The notes under the pieces are model-generated. The model was not told the DNA's origin. It made no database searches and worked only from the letters and a program-made list of their open reading frames with translations. Positions 25,252 to 37,696 of a DNA stretch of 64,000 bases are shown in pieces. This DNA is from Pseudomonas sp. HOU2 (GTDB taxonomy: Bacteria > Pseudomonadota > Gammaproteobacteria > Pseudomonadales > Pseudomonadaceae): the NCBI RefSeq assembly GCF_040729435.1, contig NZ_CP160398.1, positions 868,001 through 932,000 of the forward strand. Direction: 5' to 3'. A program made the position numbers and the translations under genes. The stretch's first letter is position 1. The number at the start of each line of letters is the position of its first letter.

Positions 25252-25346
25252 CCTGTGGGAGCTGGCTTGCCAGCGATAGCAGTGGATCAGACACCTTCAA
25301 TGTTGAATGATAAGCCGCCATCGCTGGCAAGCCAGCTCCCACAGGG
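25252..25346. repeat. REP pair, CTGGCTTGCCAG family
   Basis: GGGAGCTGGCTTGCCAGCG and CGCTGGCAAGCCAGCTCCC face each other between idh and the nudix gene. Same family as 6067-6170 and 59407-59498. Confidence 0.92.
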
Positions 25347-25380
25347 AATCGGGTTTAACCTGGATATTGAGGAAGGTTTT

Positions 25381-25827
25381 ATGGAATGGCTCCCCCACAT
25401 CACCGTCGCCACCATCGTCGAAGACAACGGCCGCTTCCTGATGGTCGAAGAGCACAAGGCCGGGCGTAATGTGCTCAACCAGCCCGCCGGCCACCTCGAC
25501 CCGGACGAAACCCTGATCGACGCCGCCATCCGCGAAACCCTCGAGGAAACCGGCTGGGACGTCGAACCCACCGGCGTGATCGGCATTTACCTGTACACCG
25601 CGCCGAGCAACGGCGTAACTTATCAACGCGTGTGCTTCAGCGCCAAAGCAGTGAAACACCACCCGGACTATCAACTCGACGACGGCATCGTCGGCGCCAA
25701 GTGGTTGACCCGCAGCGAATTAATCGCCCAGCGCGACAACTGGCGCAGCGAGCTGATCATCCGCTGCATCGACGATTATCTGGCCGGCCATCACTTCAGT
25801 CTCGAACTGATCCGCCCTTCTCTTTAG
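25381..25827 (+). CDS. Nudix hydrolase, NudJ-like phosphatase
   Basis: A 148-residue Nudix protein. The Nudix box runs from GHLDPDETLIDAAIRE to TLEETGWD (about residues 38-60), with all conserved glutamates. Its place just before mnmA is the position of nudJ (ymfB) in E. coli, whose product hydrolyses HMP-PP and nucleoside triphosphates. The ATG at 25381 has GAGGAAGG upstream; in-frame starts further up lie inside the REP pair and are rejected. Confidence 0.88.
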   Translation: MEWLPHITVATIVEDNGRFLMVEEHKAGRNVLNQPAGHLDPDETLIDAAIRETLEETGWDVEPTGVIGIYLYTAPSNGVTYQRVCFSAKAVKHHPDYQLDDGIVGAKWLTRSELIAQRDNWRSELIIRCIDDYLAGHHFSLELIRPSL

Positions 25828-25886
25828 CCTTGAGGCCGTGAGCCTGCTAGAATCGCGTCCTTTTTCAAGACACTCATTGAATCCCT

Positions 25887-27011
25887 ATGCGTGATCCAGC
25901 CCCTTCTGACACATCCAAGAAGCGCGTCATTGTCGGCATGTCCGGCGGCGTGGACTCTTCCGTTTCCGCTCTCCTGCTGATCGAGCAGGGTTACGAGGTG
26001 GAAGGCCTGTTCATGAAGAACTGGGAAGAAGACGACGGAACGGAATACTGCACCGCCATGGACGACCTGGCGGATGCCCAGGCCGTGTGCGACAAGATCG
26101 GCATCAAGCTGCACACCGCCAACTTCGCCGCCGAGTACTGGGACAACGTGTTCGAGCACTTCCTCGCCGAATACAAGGCCGGTCGCACGCCGAACCCGGA
26201 CATCCTGTGCAACCGCGAGATCAAGTTCAAGGCGTTCCTCGACTACGCCATGATGCTCGGTGCCGACCTGATCGCCACCGGCCACTATGTGCGCCGTCGT
26301 GACATCGATGGCCGCACCGAACTGCTCAAGGGCCTCGACCCGAACAAGGACCAGAGCTACTTCCTGCACGCTGTCGGCGGCGAACAGATCGCCAAGACCC
26401 TGTTCCCGGTCGGTGAACTGGAAAAGCCCGAAGTTCGCGCCATTGCCGAGAAATACGAGCTGGCGACCGCCAAGAAGAAGGATTCCACCGGGATCTGCTT
26501 CATCGGTGAGCGTCGTTTCAGCGACTTCCTCAAGCAATACCTGCCGGCACAACCGGGCGAGATCAAGACCACCGAAGGCGAAGTCATCGGCCGTCACCAC
26601 GGTTTGATGTACCACACCATCGGCCAGCGTCAGGGCCTGGGCATTGGCGGCCTGAAAGACGCCGGCGACGAGCCGTGGTACGTGCTGCGCAAGGATCTGG
26701 ACAGCAACGAGCTGATCGTCGGCCAGGGCAACAACCATCCGTGGCTGTTTTCCAGCGCCCTGCTCGCCTCGGAAATCTACTGGGTCAATCCGATCGACCT
26801 GAGCCAGCCGCTGCGCCTCACCGCCAAAGTGCGTTATCGCCAGAGCGATCAGGCCTGCACCCTGGAAAAAACCGCCGCTGGCTACCGCGCCGTGTTCGAC
26901 GAACCGCAGCGCGCGGTGACCCCGGGCCAGTCCGTGGTGTTCTACGACGGTGAAATCTGCCTCGGTGGCGGCGTGATCGAAGTCGCCGAGCCGTGGAGCG
27001 GCCAGGCATGA
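25887..27011 (+). CDS. mnmA: tRNA 2-thiouridylase MnmA
   Basis: A 374-residue enzyme that makes 2-thiouridine at wobble position 34 of tRNA Lys, Glu and Gln. The ATP-PPase loop GMSGGVDSS is at residues 17-25, the nucleophile Cys108 in [12 protein letters not shown] and the persulfide Cys204 in [12 protein letters not shown]. Sulfur comes from TusE, encoded at 3621 in this window. Its stop overlaps the hflD start as ATGA, so the two are coupled. Confidence 0.97.
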   Translation: MRDPAPSDTSKKRVIVGMSGGVDSSVSALLLIEQGYEVEGLFMKNWEEDDGTEYCTAMDDLADAQAVCDKIGIKLHTANFAAEYWDNVFEHFLAEYKAGRTPNPDILCNREIKFKAFLDYAMMLGADLIATGHYVRRRDIDGRTELLKGLDPNKDQSYFLHAVGGEQIAKTLFPVGELEKPEVRAIAEKYELATAKKKDSTGICFIGERRFSDFLKQYLPAQPGEIKTTEGEVIGRHHGLMYHTIGQRQGLGIGGLKDAGDEPWYVLRKDLDSNELIVGQGNNHPWLFSSALLASEIYWVNPIDLSQPLRLTAKVRYRQSDQACTLEKTAAGYRAVFDEPQRAVTPGQSVVFYDGEICLGGGVIEVAEPWSGQA

Positions 27012-27631
27012 GCCCGACTCAGGAACAACTGACGGCGCTGGGCGGGGTGTTTCTCGCCGCCGTACTGGTCGACCGCATCGCCAAGTCCGGCCAGACCAGC
27101 GAGGCCGGCCTGAGCTGCATGCTCGGCAGCCTGCTGGTACGCGACCCGAAGGACACACTGGATGTGTACGGTGGCGACGACCTCAATCTGCGCGAGGGTT
27201 ATCGGGCATTGATCGGCGCCCTCGAGCGCGACCCAAGCACCCTGCAGCGCGAGCCGCTGCGCTATGCCCTGTCGATGCTCGGCCTCGAACGTCAATTGGC
27301 CAAACGTGACGACATGCTCGACACCATTGGCAAGCGCCTGCCGCAGATCCAGTCGCAGGTCGAACACTTCGGCCCGGCTCACGAAAACGTGATTGCTGCT
27401 TGCGGCGCGCTGTATCAGGACACCCTGAGCACCCTGCGCCAGCGGATTCAGGTGCATGGCGACATGCGCAACCTGCAGCAACCGAGCAACGCTTCGAAGA
27501 TCCGCGCCCTGCTGCTGGCCGGCATCCGTTCGGCACGCCTGTGGCGACAGCTCGGCGGCCACCGTTGGCAGTTGGTGATCAGCCGGCGCAAGCTGCTCAA
27601 AGAGCTGTATCCGTTGATGCGCAGCGAATAA
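27008..27631 (+). CDS. hflD: HflD homolog, high-frequency lysogenization protein
   Basis: A 207-residue helical protein of the HflD family ([20 protein letters not shown] at the start). In E. coli it is a membrane-associated protein that affects lambda CII; its cellular job is unclear, but the mnmA-hflD-purB order is widely conserved. The ATG at 27008 overlaps the mnmA stop by four bases. A terminator follows, so purB is probably transcribed separately. Confidence 0.9.
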   Translation: MSPTQEQLTALGGVFLAAVLVDRIAKSGQTSEAGLSCMLGSLLVRDPKDTLDVYGGDDLNLREGYRALIGALERDPSTLQREPLRYALSMLGLERQLAKRDDMLDTIGKRLPQIQSQVEHFGPAHENVIAACGALYQDTLSTLRQRIQVHGDMRNLQQPSNASKIRALLLAGIRSARLWRQLGGHRWQLVISRRKLLKELYPLMRSE

Positions 27632-27671
27632 ATCGTCGCGCAATAAAAGCTTTGTAGTCTGTAGCGCGTAA

Positions 27672-29129
<1,458 letters not shown>

Positions 29130-29151
29130 TTCACCGCTTGACCCGTTTGAG

Positions 29152-29178
29152 ACGCCCGGCCGCGCCGGGCGTTTTTAT
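29152..29178 (+). terminator. Terminator of purB
   Basis: ACGCCCGGC pairs with GCCGGGCGT around a three-base loop, followed by TTTTATTC. Confidence 0.92.
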
Positions 29179-29215
29179 TCCCGTCTGAAAAATGCTTTTT
29201 TTCAATAGGTTACAC

Positions 29216-30388
29216 ATGAATCCTGATACTCCTCTTCAACTTCTGGGCGGTCTCACGGCGCGCGAATTCATGCGCGATTACTGGCAGAAAAAGCCGCTGC
29301 TGATCCGTCAGGCCATCCCTGACTTCGAAAGCCCGATCGACGCCGACGAACTGGCCGGCCTGGCCCTGGAAGAAGAGGTCGAGTCGCGCCTGGTGATCGA
29401 GCACGGCGAGCGCCCGTGGGAGCTGCGTCGCGGCCCGTTCGCCGAAGACGAATTCAGCAAGCTGCCGGAAAAAGAGTGGACCCTGCTCGTTCAGGCCGTT
29501 GATCAATTCGTCCCGGAAGTCAGCGAGCTGCTGGAAAACTTCCGCTTCCTGCCGAGCTGGCGCGTCGATGATGTGATGATCAGCTTCGCCGCCCCGGGTG
29601 GCAGCGTCGGTCCGCACTTCGACAACTACGACGTGTTCCTGCTGCAGGGCCACGGCCAGCGCAACTGGAAAATCGGCCAGATGTGCGACTCCGAGAGCCC
29701 GCTGCTGCAGCACGCGGATCTGCGCATCCTCGCCGAATTCCACGAGACCGAGGAATGGGTGCTGGAACCGGGCGACATGCTCTACCTGCCGCCGCGCCTG
29801 GCCCACTGCGGTGTCGCCGTGGACAACTGCATGACCTACTCGGTCGGCTTCCGCGCCCCGAGCGCCTCGGAAGTACTGACCCACTTCACCGACTTCCTCA
29901 GCCAGTTCCTGACTGACGAAGAACGCTACACCGACGCCGATGCGAAACCGGTCAGCGATGATCCACATCAGATCCAGCACGACGCACTCGGCCGCCTGAA
30001 AAGCCTGCTCGCCGAGCACATGAGCGACGAACGCCTGCTGCTGACCTGGTTCGGCCAGTACATGACCGAGCCGCGCTACCCGGAACTGGTGGTCGGCCCG
30101 GAAGACGTTGAAGAAGATGACTTCCTCAACGCTCTGCAGGACGGCGCGGTGCTGATCCGCAACCCGAGCGCGCGTCTGGCCTGGTCGGAAGTCGATGACG
30201 ACCTGCTGCTGTTCGCCAGCGGCCAGAGCCGTTATCTGCCGGGCAAGCTGCGCGAGCTGCTGAAGATGATCTGCGCCGCCGATGCACTGCACGTCGACAA
30301 CCTCGGCGAGTGGCTGAACGATGAAGACGGTCGCGGCCTGCTGTGCGAGCTGGTCAAGCAGGGCAGCCTGGGATTCGCCGATGAATAA
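29216..30388 (+). CDS. Ribosomal oxygenase RoxA/YcfD (cupin, JmjC fold)
   Basis: A 390-residue 2-oxoglutarate/Fe(II) oxygenase. The metal triad is visible as His134-x-Asp136 (GPHFDNYDVF) and distal His197 (PRLAHCGVAV). E. coli YcfD hydroxylates an arginine of ribosomal protein L16. The C-terminal region (LLKMICAADALHVDNLGEW) is the winged-helix-like domain of the family. The ATG at 29216 gives MNPDTPLQLLGGLTAREFMR. Its end overlaps the next gene by eight bases. Confidence 0.9.
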   Translation: MNPDTPLQLLGGLTAREFMRDYWQKKPLLIRQAIPDFESPIDADELAGLALEEEVESRLVIEHGERPWELRRGPFAEDEFSKLPEKEWTLLVQAVDQFVPEVSELLENFRFLPSWRVDDVMISFAAPGGSVGPHFDNYDVFLLQGHGQRNWKIGQMCDSESPLLQHADLRILAEFHETEEWVLEPGDMLYLPPRLAHCGVAVDNCMTYSVGFRAPSASEVLTHFTDFLSQFLTDEERYTDADAKPVSDDPHQIQHDALGRLKSLLAEHMSDERLLLTWFGQYMTEPRYPELVVGPEDVEEDDFLNALQDGAVLIRNPSARLAWSEVDDDLLLFASGQSRYLPGKLRELLKMICAADALHVDNLGEWLNDEDGRGLLCELVKQGSLGFADE

Positions 30389-30806
30389 GATTCGCGTACG
30401 TGTCGCAGACTGGCAAAAGGACAACGCCGAGATCCGGCGCATTCGTGAAACGGTGTTCATCGCCGAACAATCGGTGCCACCCGAGCTTGAATGGGACGCC
30501 GATGACGCGACCGCCGTGCATTTTCTGGCGTTCGAAGGCGACTTTCCGATCGGCACCGCCCGCCTGCTGCCCGACGGGCACATTGGTCGGGTTTCGGTGT
30601 TGAAGGACTGGCGCGGGATGAAGGTGGGCGATGCGCTGATGCAAGCGGTCATCGCCGAAGCCGAAGCCCGCGGCCTGCAGCAGCAGATGCTCAGCGCCCA
30701 GGTACAGGCCACGGCGTTCTATGAGCGCCTGGGCTTCAGCCTGGTCAGCGAGGAATTCCTCGAAGCCGGGATTCCGCATGTCGATATGGTTCGGCATTCG
30801 GCTTGA
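30381..30806 (+). CDS. GNAT family N-acetyltransferase, ElaA-like
   Basis: A 141-residue GNAT protein (MNKIRVRVADWQKDNAEIRR at the start). The VFIAEQSVPPELEWDADD block and GRVSVLKDWRGMKVGDALM, with its acetyl-CoA loop, resemble ElaA-like acetyltransferases. The final FYERLGFSLVSEEF is standard for the fold. The start lies inside the roxA end (overlap 30381-30388), so the two are coupled, though a link between the substrates is only a guess. Confidence 0.82.
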   Translation: MNKIRVRVADWQKDNAEIRRIRETVFIAEQSVPPELEWDADDATAVHFLAFEGDFPIGTARLLPDGHIGRVSVLKDWRGMKVGDALMQAVIAEAEARGLQQQMLSAQVQATAFYERLGFSLVSEEFLEAGIPHVDMVRHSA

Positions 30807-30835
30807 TCGGGTGTGATCGCATACCTGTGAAACCC

Positions 30836-30930
30836 TGTGGCGAGGGAGCTTGCTCCCGCTGGGGCGCGAAGCGGCCCTGAAAATCCGGGGTCTGCTACGC
30901 AGCCCAGCGGGAGCAAGCTCCCTCGCCACA
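30836..30930. repeat. REP pair, GGGAGCTTGCTCCC family
   Basis: GGCGAGGGAGCTTGCTCCC faces its complement, with inner GGGGCGCGAAGCGGCCC-type sequence. Same family as 10617-10720 and 49256-49361. Confidence 0.92.
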
Positions 30931-30952
30931 AAAAGCGGCAGATGAACACCCT

Positions 30953-30990
30953 CAAAACGCCCCGCCATCTTCGGATGCCGGGGCGTTTTG
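30953..30990 (+). terminator. Terminator after the roxA-GNAT pair
   Basis: CAAAACGCCCCG pairs with CGGGGCGTTTTG, with an inner CAT-CTTCGG-ATG cap. The stem is long and the T tract is four bases. Confidence 0.85.
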
Positions 30991-31068
30991 CTGTCTACGA
31001 TTCAACTTGCCCCACCCCGGGCCGACAAACTGGCAATATCAAGCCTTTCGAAAGCGGAGATAACGGAC

Positions 31069-31806
31069 ATGTCCCTACGCACCCTGCTCACCACCCTGCT
31101 GCTCGGCTGCAGCCTGTCGGTGATGGCAGCCACAGAAATCGTGCCTCTCAAGTACCGCACCAGCGCCGACATGCTGCCGATGGCGCAGGATTTCATCGGC
31201 AAAGATGGCCAGGTCAGTGCTTATGGCAATCAACTGATCATCAAGGCCGAGCCGGACAAGATTCAGGAAGTCAAAGCGCTGATCACCCAGCTCGACACTG
31301 CGCCCAAGCGCCTGCTGATCACCGTCGACACCAACGAAAACAACCAGCAGAACACCGGCGACCAACAAACCCGGATCATCAATTACAGCACCGCCAGCCG
31401 TGACGGCGGCATCCAGCAGATTCAGGCCAGCGAGGGCGCGCCGGCGCTGATCCAGGTCGGCCAGAGCGTGCCGATCACCAGCAGCCAGAGCAACTCCTAC
31501 GGCGATTACAGCAGCCAGACCCAATACCGTAACGTCACCCAGGGCTTCTACGTGACGGCTAGCGTCACCGGCGACATCGTTCACCTGGCAATCAGTACCA
31601 ACCGTGACCGCATGAGCCAGGAACGTCCCGATGTAGTGAACGTGCAAAGTACCGACACAACGGTCAGCGGACGCTTGGGCGAATGGATCACCCTCGCCGG
31701 CATAAACCGTGAAACCCAGGCCGACAAACAGAGCCAAAGCCGCAGCTACTCGACTCAAGGCCGGGATGACATGACGTTACGGGTGAAAGTCGACGCCCTG
31801 GACTAA
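31069..31806 (+). CDS. Secreted secretin-like domain protein, function unknown
   Basis: A 245-residue protein with a signal peptide (MSLRTLLTTLLLGCSLSVMA, cut before ATEIV). Residues ~23-85 (VPLKYRTSADMLPMAQDF, then QLIIKAEPDKIQEVKALITQ) match the small N domains of type II/III/IV secretins. The remaining part (GAPALIQVGQSVPI, GFYVTASVTGD, LGEWITLAGI) resembles the start of a secretin core but is far too short to form a pore. The ATG at 31069 has GGAG upstream. No secretion-system genes lie nearby, so the role is unknown. Confidence 0.65.
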   Translation: MSLRTLLTTLLLGCSLSVMAATEIVPLKYRTSADMLPMAQDFIGKDGQVSAYGNQLIIKAEPDKIQEVKALITQLDTAPKRLLITVDTNENNQQNTGDQQTRIINYSTASRDGGIQQIQASEGAPALIQVGQSVPITSSQSNSYGDYSSQTQYRNVTQGFYVTASVTGDIVHLAISTNRDRMSQERPDVVNVQSTDTTVSGRLGEWITLAGINRETQADKQSQSRSYSTQGRDDMTLRVKVDALD

Positions 31807-31839
31807 AGCACCGAAAACTGACTGATTAGTCGTATTAGA

Positions 31840-32060
31840 CGAAAGATGTAGTGCTTGAAAAAAAGCACTACAAAACGTTTGACGAGCCAAAAAAGCGAAG
31901 GCATGATGGCCTCGCTCCCGCTAATCAGAGGCCCTGGCAAGGGCCTTCGAAGCGACGTTCGCACCTACCCCGCGAACCGCTTCGTGTCTGTACCGCCCAC
32001 AAGGTGTGTTTGACGAGGTTGCCGACTGGAACGAAGTTGTCCCGAGGGACGGAAGCGTAA
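31840..32060 (+). ncRNA. Candidate structured leader RNA upstream of aceA
   Basis: Four hairpins lie in a row: GTAGTGCTT/AAGCACTAC (31848-31871), GCG-AGGC/GCCT-CGC with one bulged A (31895-31915), AGGCCCT/AGGGCCT with a GGCA loop (31929-31946), and a 13-bp stem with a two-base bulge, CGAAGCG-GTTCGC/GCGAAC-CGCTTCG (31948-31984). A GTCC-CGAG-GGAC hairpin follows near 32040. No convincing gene fits here on either strand. It could be a leader of aceA or a separate small RNA; it matches no RNA family I can name. Confidence 0.45.
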
Positions 32061-32279
32061 TTAGGTAACCCGGCTTCACGCTGCAGACCGTATAAAGGCC
32101 CACGACGCCCGCATGCGCCCGCAGTCCGCCACTACCTGCTCACTTCCCCTCGAGCCCATCGTTCATCCCGTCGCCTACCCCGCCGAATCCGACTTGACCA
32201 CCTAAGCTTCTGGTCAGCGAGCGCAGGAATTTTCCACCGCAGAACAACTTTTCATAAAGACGCGACGAGGTTTATCTCC

Positions 32280-33605
32280 ATGGCACTGACACGCGAACAG
32301 CAAATTGCAGCCCTTGAAAAAGACTGGGCTGAAAACCCGCGCTGGAAAGGCGTGACTCGCACTTACTCCGCTGCTGACGTCGTCCGTCTGCGTGGCTCGG
32401 TTCAACCTGAGCACACCTTTGCGAAAATGGGCGCCGAGAAGCTGTGGAACCTGGTGACCCAGGGTGCCAAGCCGTCCTTCCGCCCAGAGAAAGATTTCGT
32501 CAACTGCATGGGTGCCCTGACCGGCGGCCAGGCTGTTCAGCAAGTCAAGGCCGGTATCCAGGCGATCTACCTGTCGGGCTGGCAAGTGGCTGCGGACAAC
32601 AACTCCGCAGAATCGATGTACCCGGACCAGTCGCTGTACCCGGTGGACTCGGTGCCAACCGTGGTCAAGCGCATCAACAACTCGTTCCGTCGTGCCGACC
32701 AGATCCAGTGGAAAGCCGGCAAGAACCCGGGCGACGAAGGCTATATCGACTACTTCGCGCCAATCGTGGCTGACGCTGAAGCCGGTTTCGGCGGCGTACT
32801 GAACGCCTACGAGCTGATGAAGAGCATGATCGAAGCAGGCGCCGCCGGCGTTCACTTCGAAGACCAACTGGCTTCTGTTAAGAAATGCGGTCACATGGGC
32901 GGCAAGGTACTGGTTCCGACTCAGGAAGCCGTACAGAAGTTGACCGCTGCACGTCTGGCTGCCGACGTTGCCGGTACGCCGACCATCATTCTGGCCCGCA
33001 CCGACGCCAACGCCGCTGACCTGCTGACTTCGGACTGCGACCCGTACGACCAGCCGTTCGTGACTGGCGAACGTACTCAGGAAGGCTTCTACAAGGTACG
33101 TGCCGGTCTGGACCAGGCGATTGCCCGTGGCCTGGCTTACGCGCCATACGCCGACCTGATCTGGTGCGAAACCGCCAAGCCGGATCTGGAAGAAGCCCGT
33201 CGCTTCGCTGAAGCGATCAAGAAGGAATACCCGGACCAACTGCTGTCGTACAACTGCTCGCCTTCCTTCAACTGGAAGAAAAACCTGGACGACGCGACCA
33301 TCGCCAAGTTCCAGCGCGAACTGTCCGCCATGGGCTACAAGCACCAGTTCATCACCCTGGCCGGCATTCACAACATGTGGCACAGCATGTTCAACTTGGC
33401 GCACGACTACGCCCGCAACGACATGACTGCCTACGTGAAGCTGCAGGAGCAGGAATTCGCTGACGCCGCCAAGGGTTACACCTTCGTGGCTCACCAGCAG
33501 GAAGTGGGCACCGGCTACTTCGACGACATGACCACCGTGATTCAGGGTGGCTCGTCCTCGGTGACCGCGCTGACCGGTTCGACCGAAGAAGAACAGTTCC
33601 ACTGA
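32280..33605 (+). CDS. aceA: Isocitrate lyase
   Basis: A 441-residue glyoxylate-shunt enzyme splitting isocitrate to succinate and glyoxylate. The active-site signature KKCGHMGGK places the catalytic cysteine at 203; NCSPSFNW and the Mg-binding region [10 protein letters not shown] are present. The size is that of the E. coli-type enzyme. The ATG at 32280 follows GACGAGGTTTATCTCC. It competes with Icd and Idh for isocitrate. The gap in front of it is 473 bases, mostly taken up by the hairpin-rich leader; 32060-32279 holds nothing else I can name. Confidence 0.97.
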   Translation: MALTREQQIAALEKDWAENPRWKGVTRTYSAADVVRLRGSVQPEHTFAKMGAEKLWNLVTQGAKPSFRPEKDFVNCMGALTGGQAVQQVKAGIQAIYLSGWQVAADNNSAESMYPDQSLYPVDSVPTVVKRINNSFRRADQIQWKAGKNPGDEGYIDYFAPIVADAEAGFGGVLNAYELMKSMIEAGAAGVHFEDQLASVKKCGHMGGKVLVPTQEAVQKLTAARLAADVAGTPTIILARTDANAADLLTSDCDPYDQPFVTGERTQEGFYKVRAGLDQAIARGLAYAPYADLIWCETAKPDLEEARRFAEAIKKEYPDQLLSYNCSPSFNWKKNLDDATIAKFQRELSAMGYKHQFITLAGIHNMWHSMFNLAHDYARNDMTAYVKLQEQEFADAAKGYTFVAHQQEVGTGYFDDMTTVIQGGSSSVTALTGSTEEEQFH

Positions 33606-33671
33606 TTCGGCTTCGCTGAGCAACGGCCTTTGCGGATCGTATAGAGAGCTAACCGCAAAGCCGCAAGACTG

Positions 33672-33700
33672 ACGCCCCGACTGGTTCGGGGCGTTTTTTT
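33672..33700 (+). terminator. Terminator of aceA
   Basis: ACGCCCCGA pairs with TCGGGGCGT around CTGGT, followed by a run of T. Confidence 0.93.
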
Positions 33701-33730
33701 GCCCGCAGATTCCCCAAACACCACAAAACC

Positions 33731-33820
33731 CCTGTAGGAGCTGCCGAAGGCTGCGATCTTTTGATTTTGCTTTTTTAAAAACAAGATCAAAAGATCGCAG
33801 CCTTCGGCAGCTCCTACAGG
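33731..33820. repeat. REP pair, GGCTGCGATC family
   Basis: CTGTAGGAGCTGCCGAAGG with GCTGCGATCTTTTGAT faces its complement, with an A/T-rich loop between. Same family as 59511-59590 and 62530-62625. Confidence 0.93.
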
Positions 33821-34243
33821 ACCGGTGGGAAGCTACGGGACAAAACATTGATCCAGAGCGGTACACACGTCGGAAAAATCAGCTAAAACTGGCGCCTCCG
33901 CTACTTGCAGTAACGGGCATATAAGACAACTTCCTGATTACTGCACCGCTAAACAGTTACAAAACCAGTCCAAACGATATTAATTATCATTTAGCAGCAA
34001 CTATGTTCGTTACATTTCCTACAAAACATAATTCATCGAAACCCGGCTAATGCCCGCCACGCACGGGTTACAGGGCAGCGGAGGTGCGCTATGTCCTTAT
34101 TCCAATAAATAATTTCGCTATAGGAATTTTACTTGCCGGGTGTTTAGCCATAAAATCAGCGCGATTGATTGCTGCGACATATCGTCACTGCCTATTTCTT
34201 TATCAAGCTCAGAGACCTTTGCTCTCTGTTAAGGATTACCAGC
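33821..34243 (+). promoter_or_regulatory. Upstream region of the nuo operon
   Basis: No gene of normal size lies in these 423 bases. They are A/T-rich compared with the flanks. A Fur-box-like sequence lies at 33976-33994. A possible promoter is TTTACT (34128-34133), 17 bases, TAAAAT (34151-34156), about 90 bases before nuoA. A five-codon frame (ATG at 34091, stop at 34106-34108) follows a near-perfect ribosome site, GGAGGTG. Confidence 0.4.
33976..33994. promoter_or_regulatory. Fur-box-like sequence upstream of nuoA
   Basis: GATATTAATTATCATTTAG matches the 19-base consensus GATAATGATAATCATTATC at 13 positions. The core ATTATCATT-like part is good, the outer part poor. It lies about 250 bases before nuoA. 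Confidence 0.3.
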
Positions 34244-34657
34244 ATGCCCGAAGCGACAGGACTCATGGCCCACAACTGGGGCTTTGCCATTTTCCTTCTG
34301 GGTGTCGTCGGCCTGTGTGCCTTCATGCTTGGCGTCTCCAGCCTCCTCGGGTCAAAAGCCTGGGGCCGCAGCAAAAACGAACCGTTCGAGTCCGGCATGC
34401 TACCTACAGGTGGCGCCCGCTTGCGGCTCTCAGCCAAATTCTATCTGGTCGCGATGCTGTTCGTGATCTTCGATATCGAAGCCCTCTTTCTCTTTGCATG
34501 GTCTGTGTCCGTCCGCGAAAGCGGCTGGACCGGATTCGTCGAAGCTCTCGTTTTCATAGCAATTCTGTTGGCAGGTCTTGTCTACCTGTTCCGAGTGGGC
34601 GCCCTTGACTGGGCTCCGGAAGCTCGTCGCAAGCGGCAGGCGAAGCTGAAACAATGA
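34244..34657 (+). CDS. nuoA: NADH-quinone oxidoreductase subunit A
   Basis: A 137-residue membrane subunit with three hydrophobic helices ([54 protein letters not shown]). The loop [11 protein letters not shown], close to the quinone site, is conserved. The ATG at 34244 has AAGGATT upstream and gives the length of the P. aeruginosa protein. It is the first of the thirteen-gene nuo operon, which pumps protons from NADH to ubiquinone. Confidence 0.96.
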   Translation: MPEATGLMAHNWGFAIFLLGVVGLCAFMLGVSSLLGSKAWGRSKNEPFESGMLPTGGARLRLSAKFYLVAMLFVIFDIEALFLFAWSVSVRESGWTGFVEALVFIAILLAGLVYLFRVGALDWAPEARRKRQAKLKQ

Positions 34658-34667
34658 GGCTTTGGCA

Positions 34668-35342
34668 ATGCAATACAATCTCACCAGAATCGACCCCGAT
34701 GCTCCTAACGAGCAGTATCCGATCGGCGAACGGGAAACCGTTTCCGATCCGTTAGAGGATCAAGTCCACAAAAACATTTTCATGGGCAAGCTCGAAGACG
34801 TGCTGAGTGGCGCGGTCAACTGGGGGCGTAAAAACTCCCTGTGGCCGTACAACTTCGGCCTTTCGTGCTGCTACGTGGAAATGACCACCGCCTTCACGGC
34901 GCCCCACGACATCGCGCGCTTTGGCGCCGAAGTGATCCGGGCATCACCGCGTCAGGCCGACTTCATGGTTATCGCCGGTACCTGCTTCATCAAGATGGCG
35001 CCGATCATTCAGCGTCTCTACGAGCAGATGCTCGAGCCGAAGTGGGTTATCTCCATGGGTTCGTGCGCCAACTCCGGTGGCATGTACGACATCTACTCCG
35101 TGGTTCAAGGGGTGGACAAGTTCCTGCCCGTGGACGTCTACGTACCTGGCTGCCCGCCTCGTCCAGAAGCATTCCTGCAAGGCTTGATGCTGTTGCAGGA
35201 ATCGATCGGACAGGAGCGTCGTCCGCTTTCCTGGGTCGTTGGCGACCAAGGCGTTTATCGCGCCGACATGCCTTCGCAAAAGGAACAGCGCCGCGAACAG
35301 CGAATCGCAGTCACCAACCTGCGCAGCCCTGACGAAGTCTGA
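34668..35342 (+). CDS. nuoB: NADH-quinone oxidoreductase subunit B
   Basis: A 224-residue peripheral subunit that carries cluster N2, the last Fe-S centre before ubiquinone. The ligands include the adjacent pair in LSCCYVEM, then GTCFIKMAP and GCPPRPEAF. The ATG at 34668 lies ten bases after nuoA and has GAGG upstream. Length matches pseudomonad NuoB. Confidence 0.97.
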   Translation: MQYNLTRIDPDAPNEQYPIGERETVSDPLEDQVHKNIFMGKLEDVLSGAVNWGRKNSLWPYNFGLSCCYVEMTTAFTAPHDIARFGAEVIRASPRQADFMVIAGTCFIKMAPIIQRLYEQMLEPKWVISMGSCANSGGMYDIYSVVQGVDKFLPVDVYVPGCPPRPEAFLQGLMLLQESIGQERRPLSWVVGDQGVYRADMPSQKEQRREQRIAVTNLRSPDEV

Positions 35343-37196
<1,854 letters not shown>

Positions 37197-37198
37197 GC

Positions 37199-37696
37199 AT
37201 GAACAGCACGCTTATCCAGACAGACCGTTTCACCTTGAGTGAAACCGAGCGCTCGGCCATCGAGCACGAGCTGCATCACTACGAAGACCCGCGCGCGGCG
37301 TCGATCGAAGCCCTGAAGATCGTTCAGAAAGAACGCGGCTGGGTGCCGGATGGCGCCCTGTACGCGATCGGCGAGATCCTCGGCATTCCGGCCAGCGACG
37401 TTGAAGGCGTGGCGACGTTCTACAGCCAGATCTTCCGTCAGCCGGTTGGCCGTCACATCATTCGCGTCTGCGACAGCATGGTCTGCTACATCGGCGGCCA
37501 CGAGTCGGTGGTCAGCGAGATCCAGAACAATCTGGGCATCGGCCTGGGTCAGACCACCGCCGACGGTCGTTTCACCCTGCTGCCTGTCTGCTGCCTCGGC
37601 AACTGCGACAAGGCACCGGCGCTGATGATCGACGACGACACCTTTGGCGACGTGCAGCCTGCCGGCGTGGCCAAACTGCTCGAGGGCTACGTATGA
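37199..37696 (+). CDS. nuoE: NADH-quinone oxidoreductase subunit E
   Basis: A 165-residue thioredoxin-fold subunit binding the [2Fe-2S] cluster N1a. Its four ligands are visible as the pair in CDSMVC and the pair in CLGNCDKAP. It belongs to the NADH-input module with NuoF and NuoG. It starts two bases after nuoCD and overlaps nuoF by four (ATGA). Confidence 0.96.
   Translation: MNSTLIQTDRFTLSETERSAIEHELHHYEDPRAASIEALKIVQKERGWVPDGALYAIGEILGIPASDVEGVATFYSQIFRQPVGRHIIRVCDSMVCYIGGHESVVSEIQNNLGIGLGQTTADGRFTLLPVCCLGNCDKAPALMIDDDTFGDVQPAGVAKLLEGYV

Noticed and set aside
31921..32103. 60-residue minus-strand frame in the aceA leader ([20 protein letters not shown] at the start)
   Set aside because: It runs through the stems of the hairpins and has no ribosome site; conservation, if any, would more simply come from the RNA structure.
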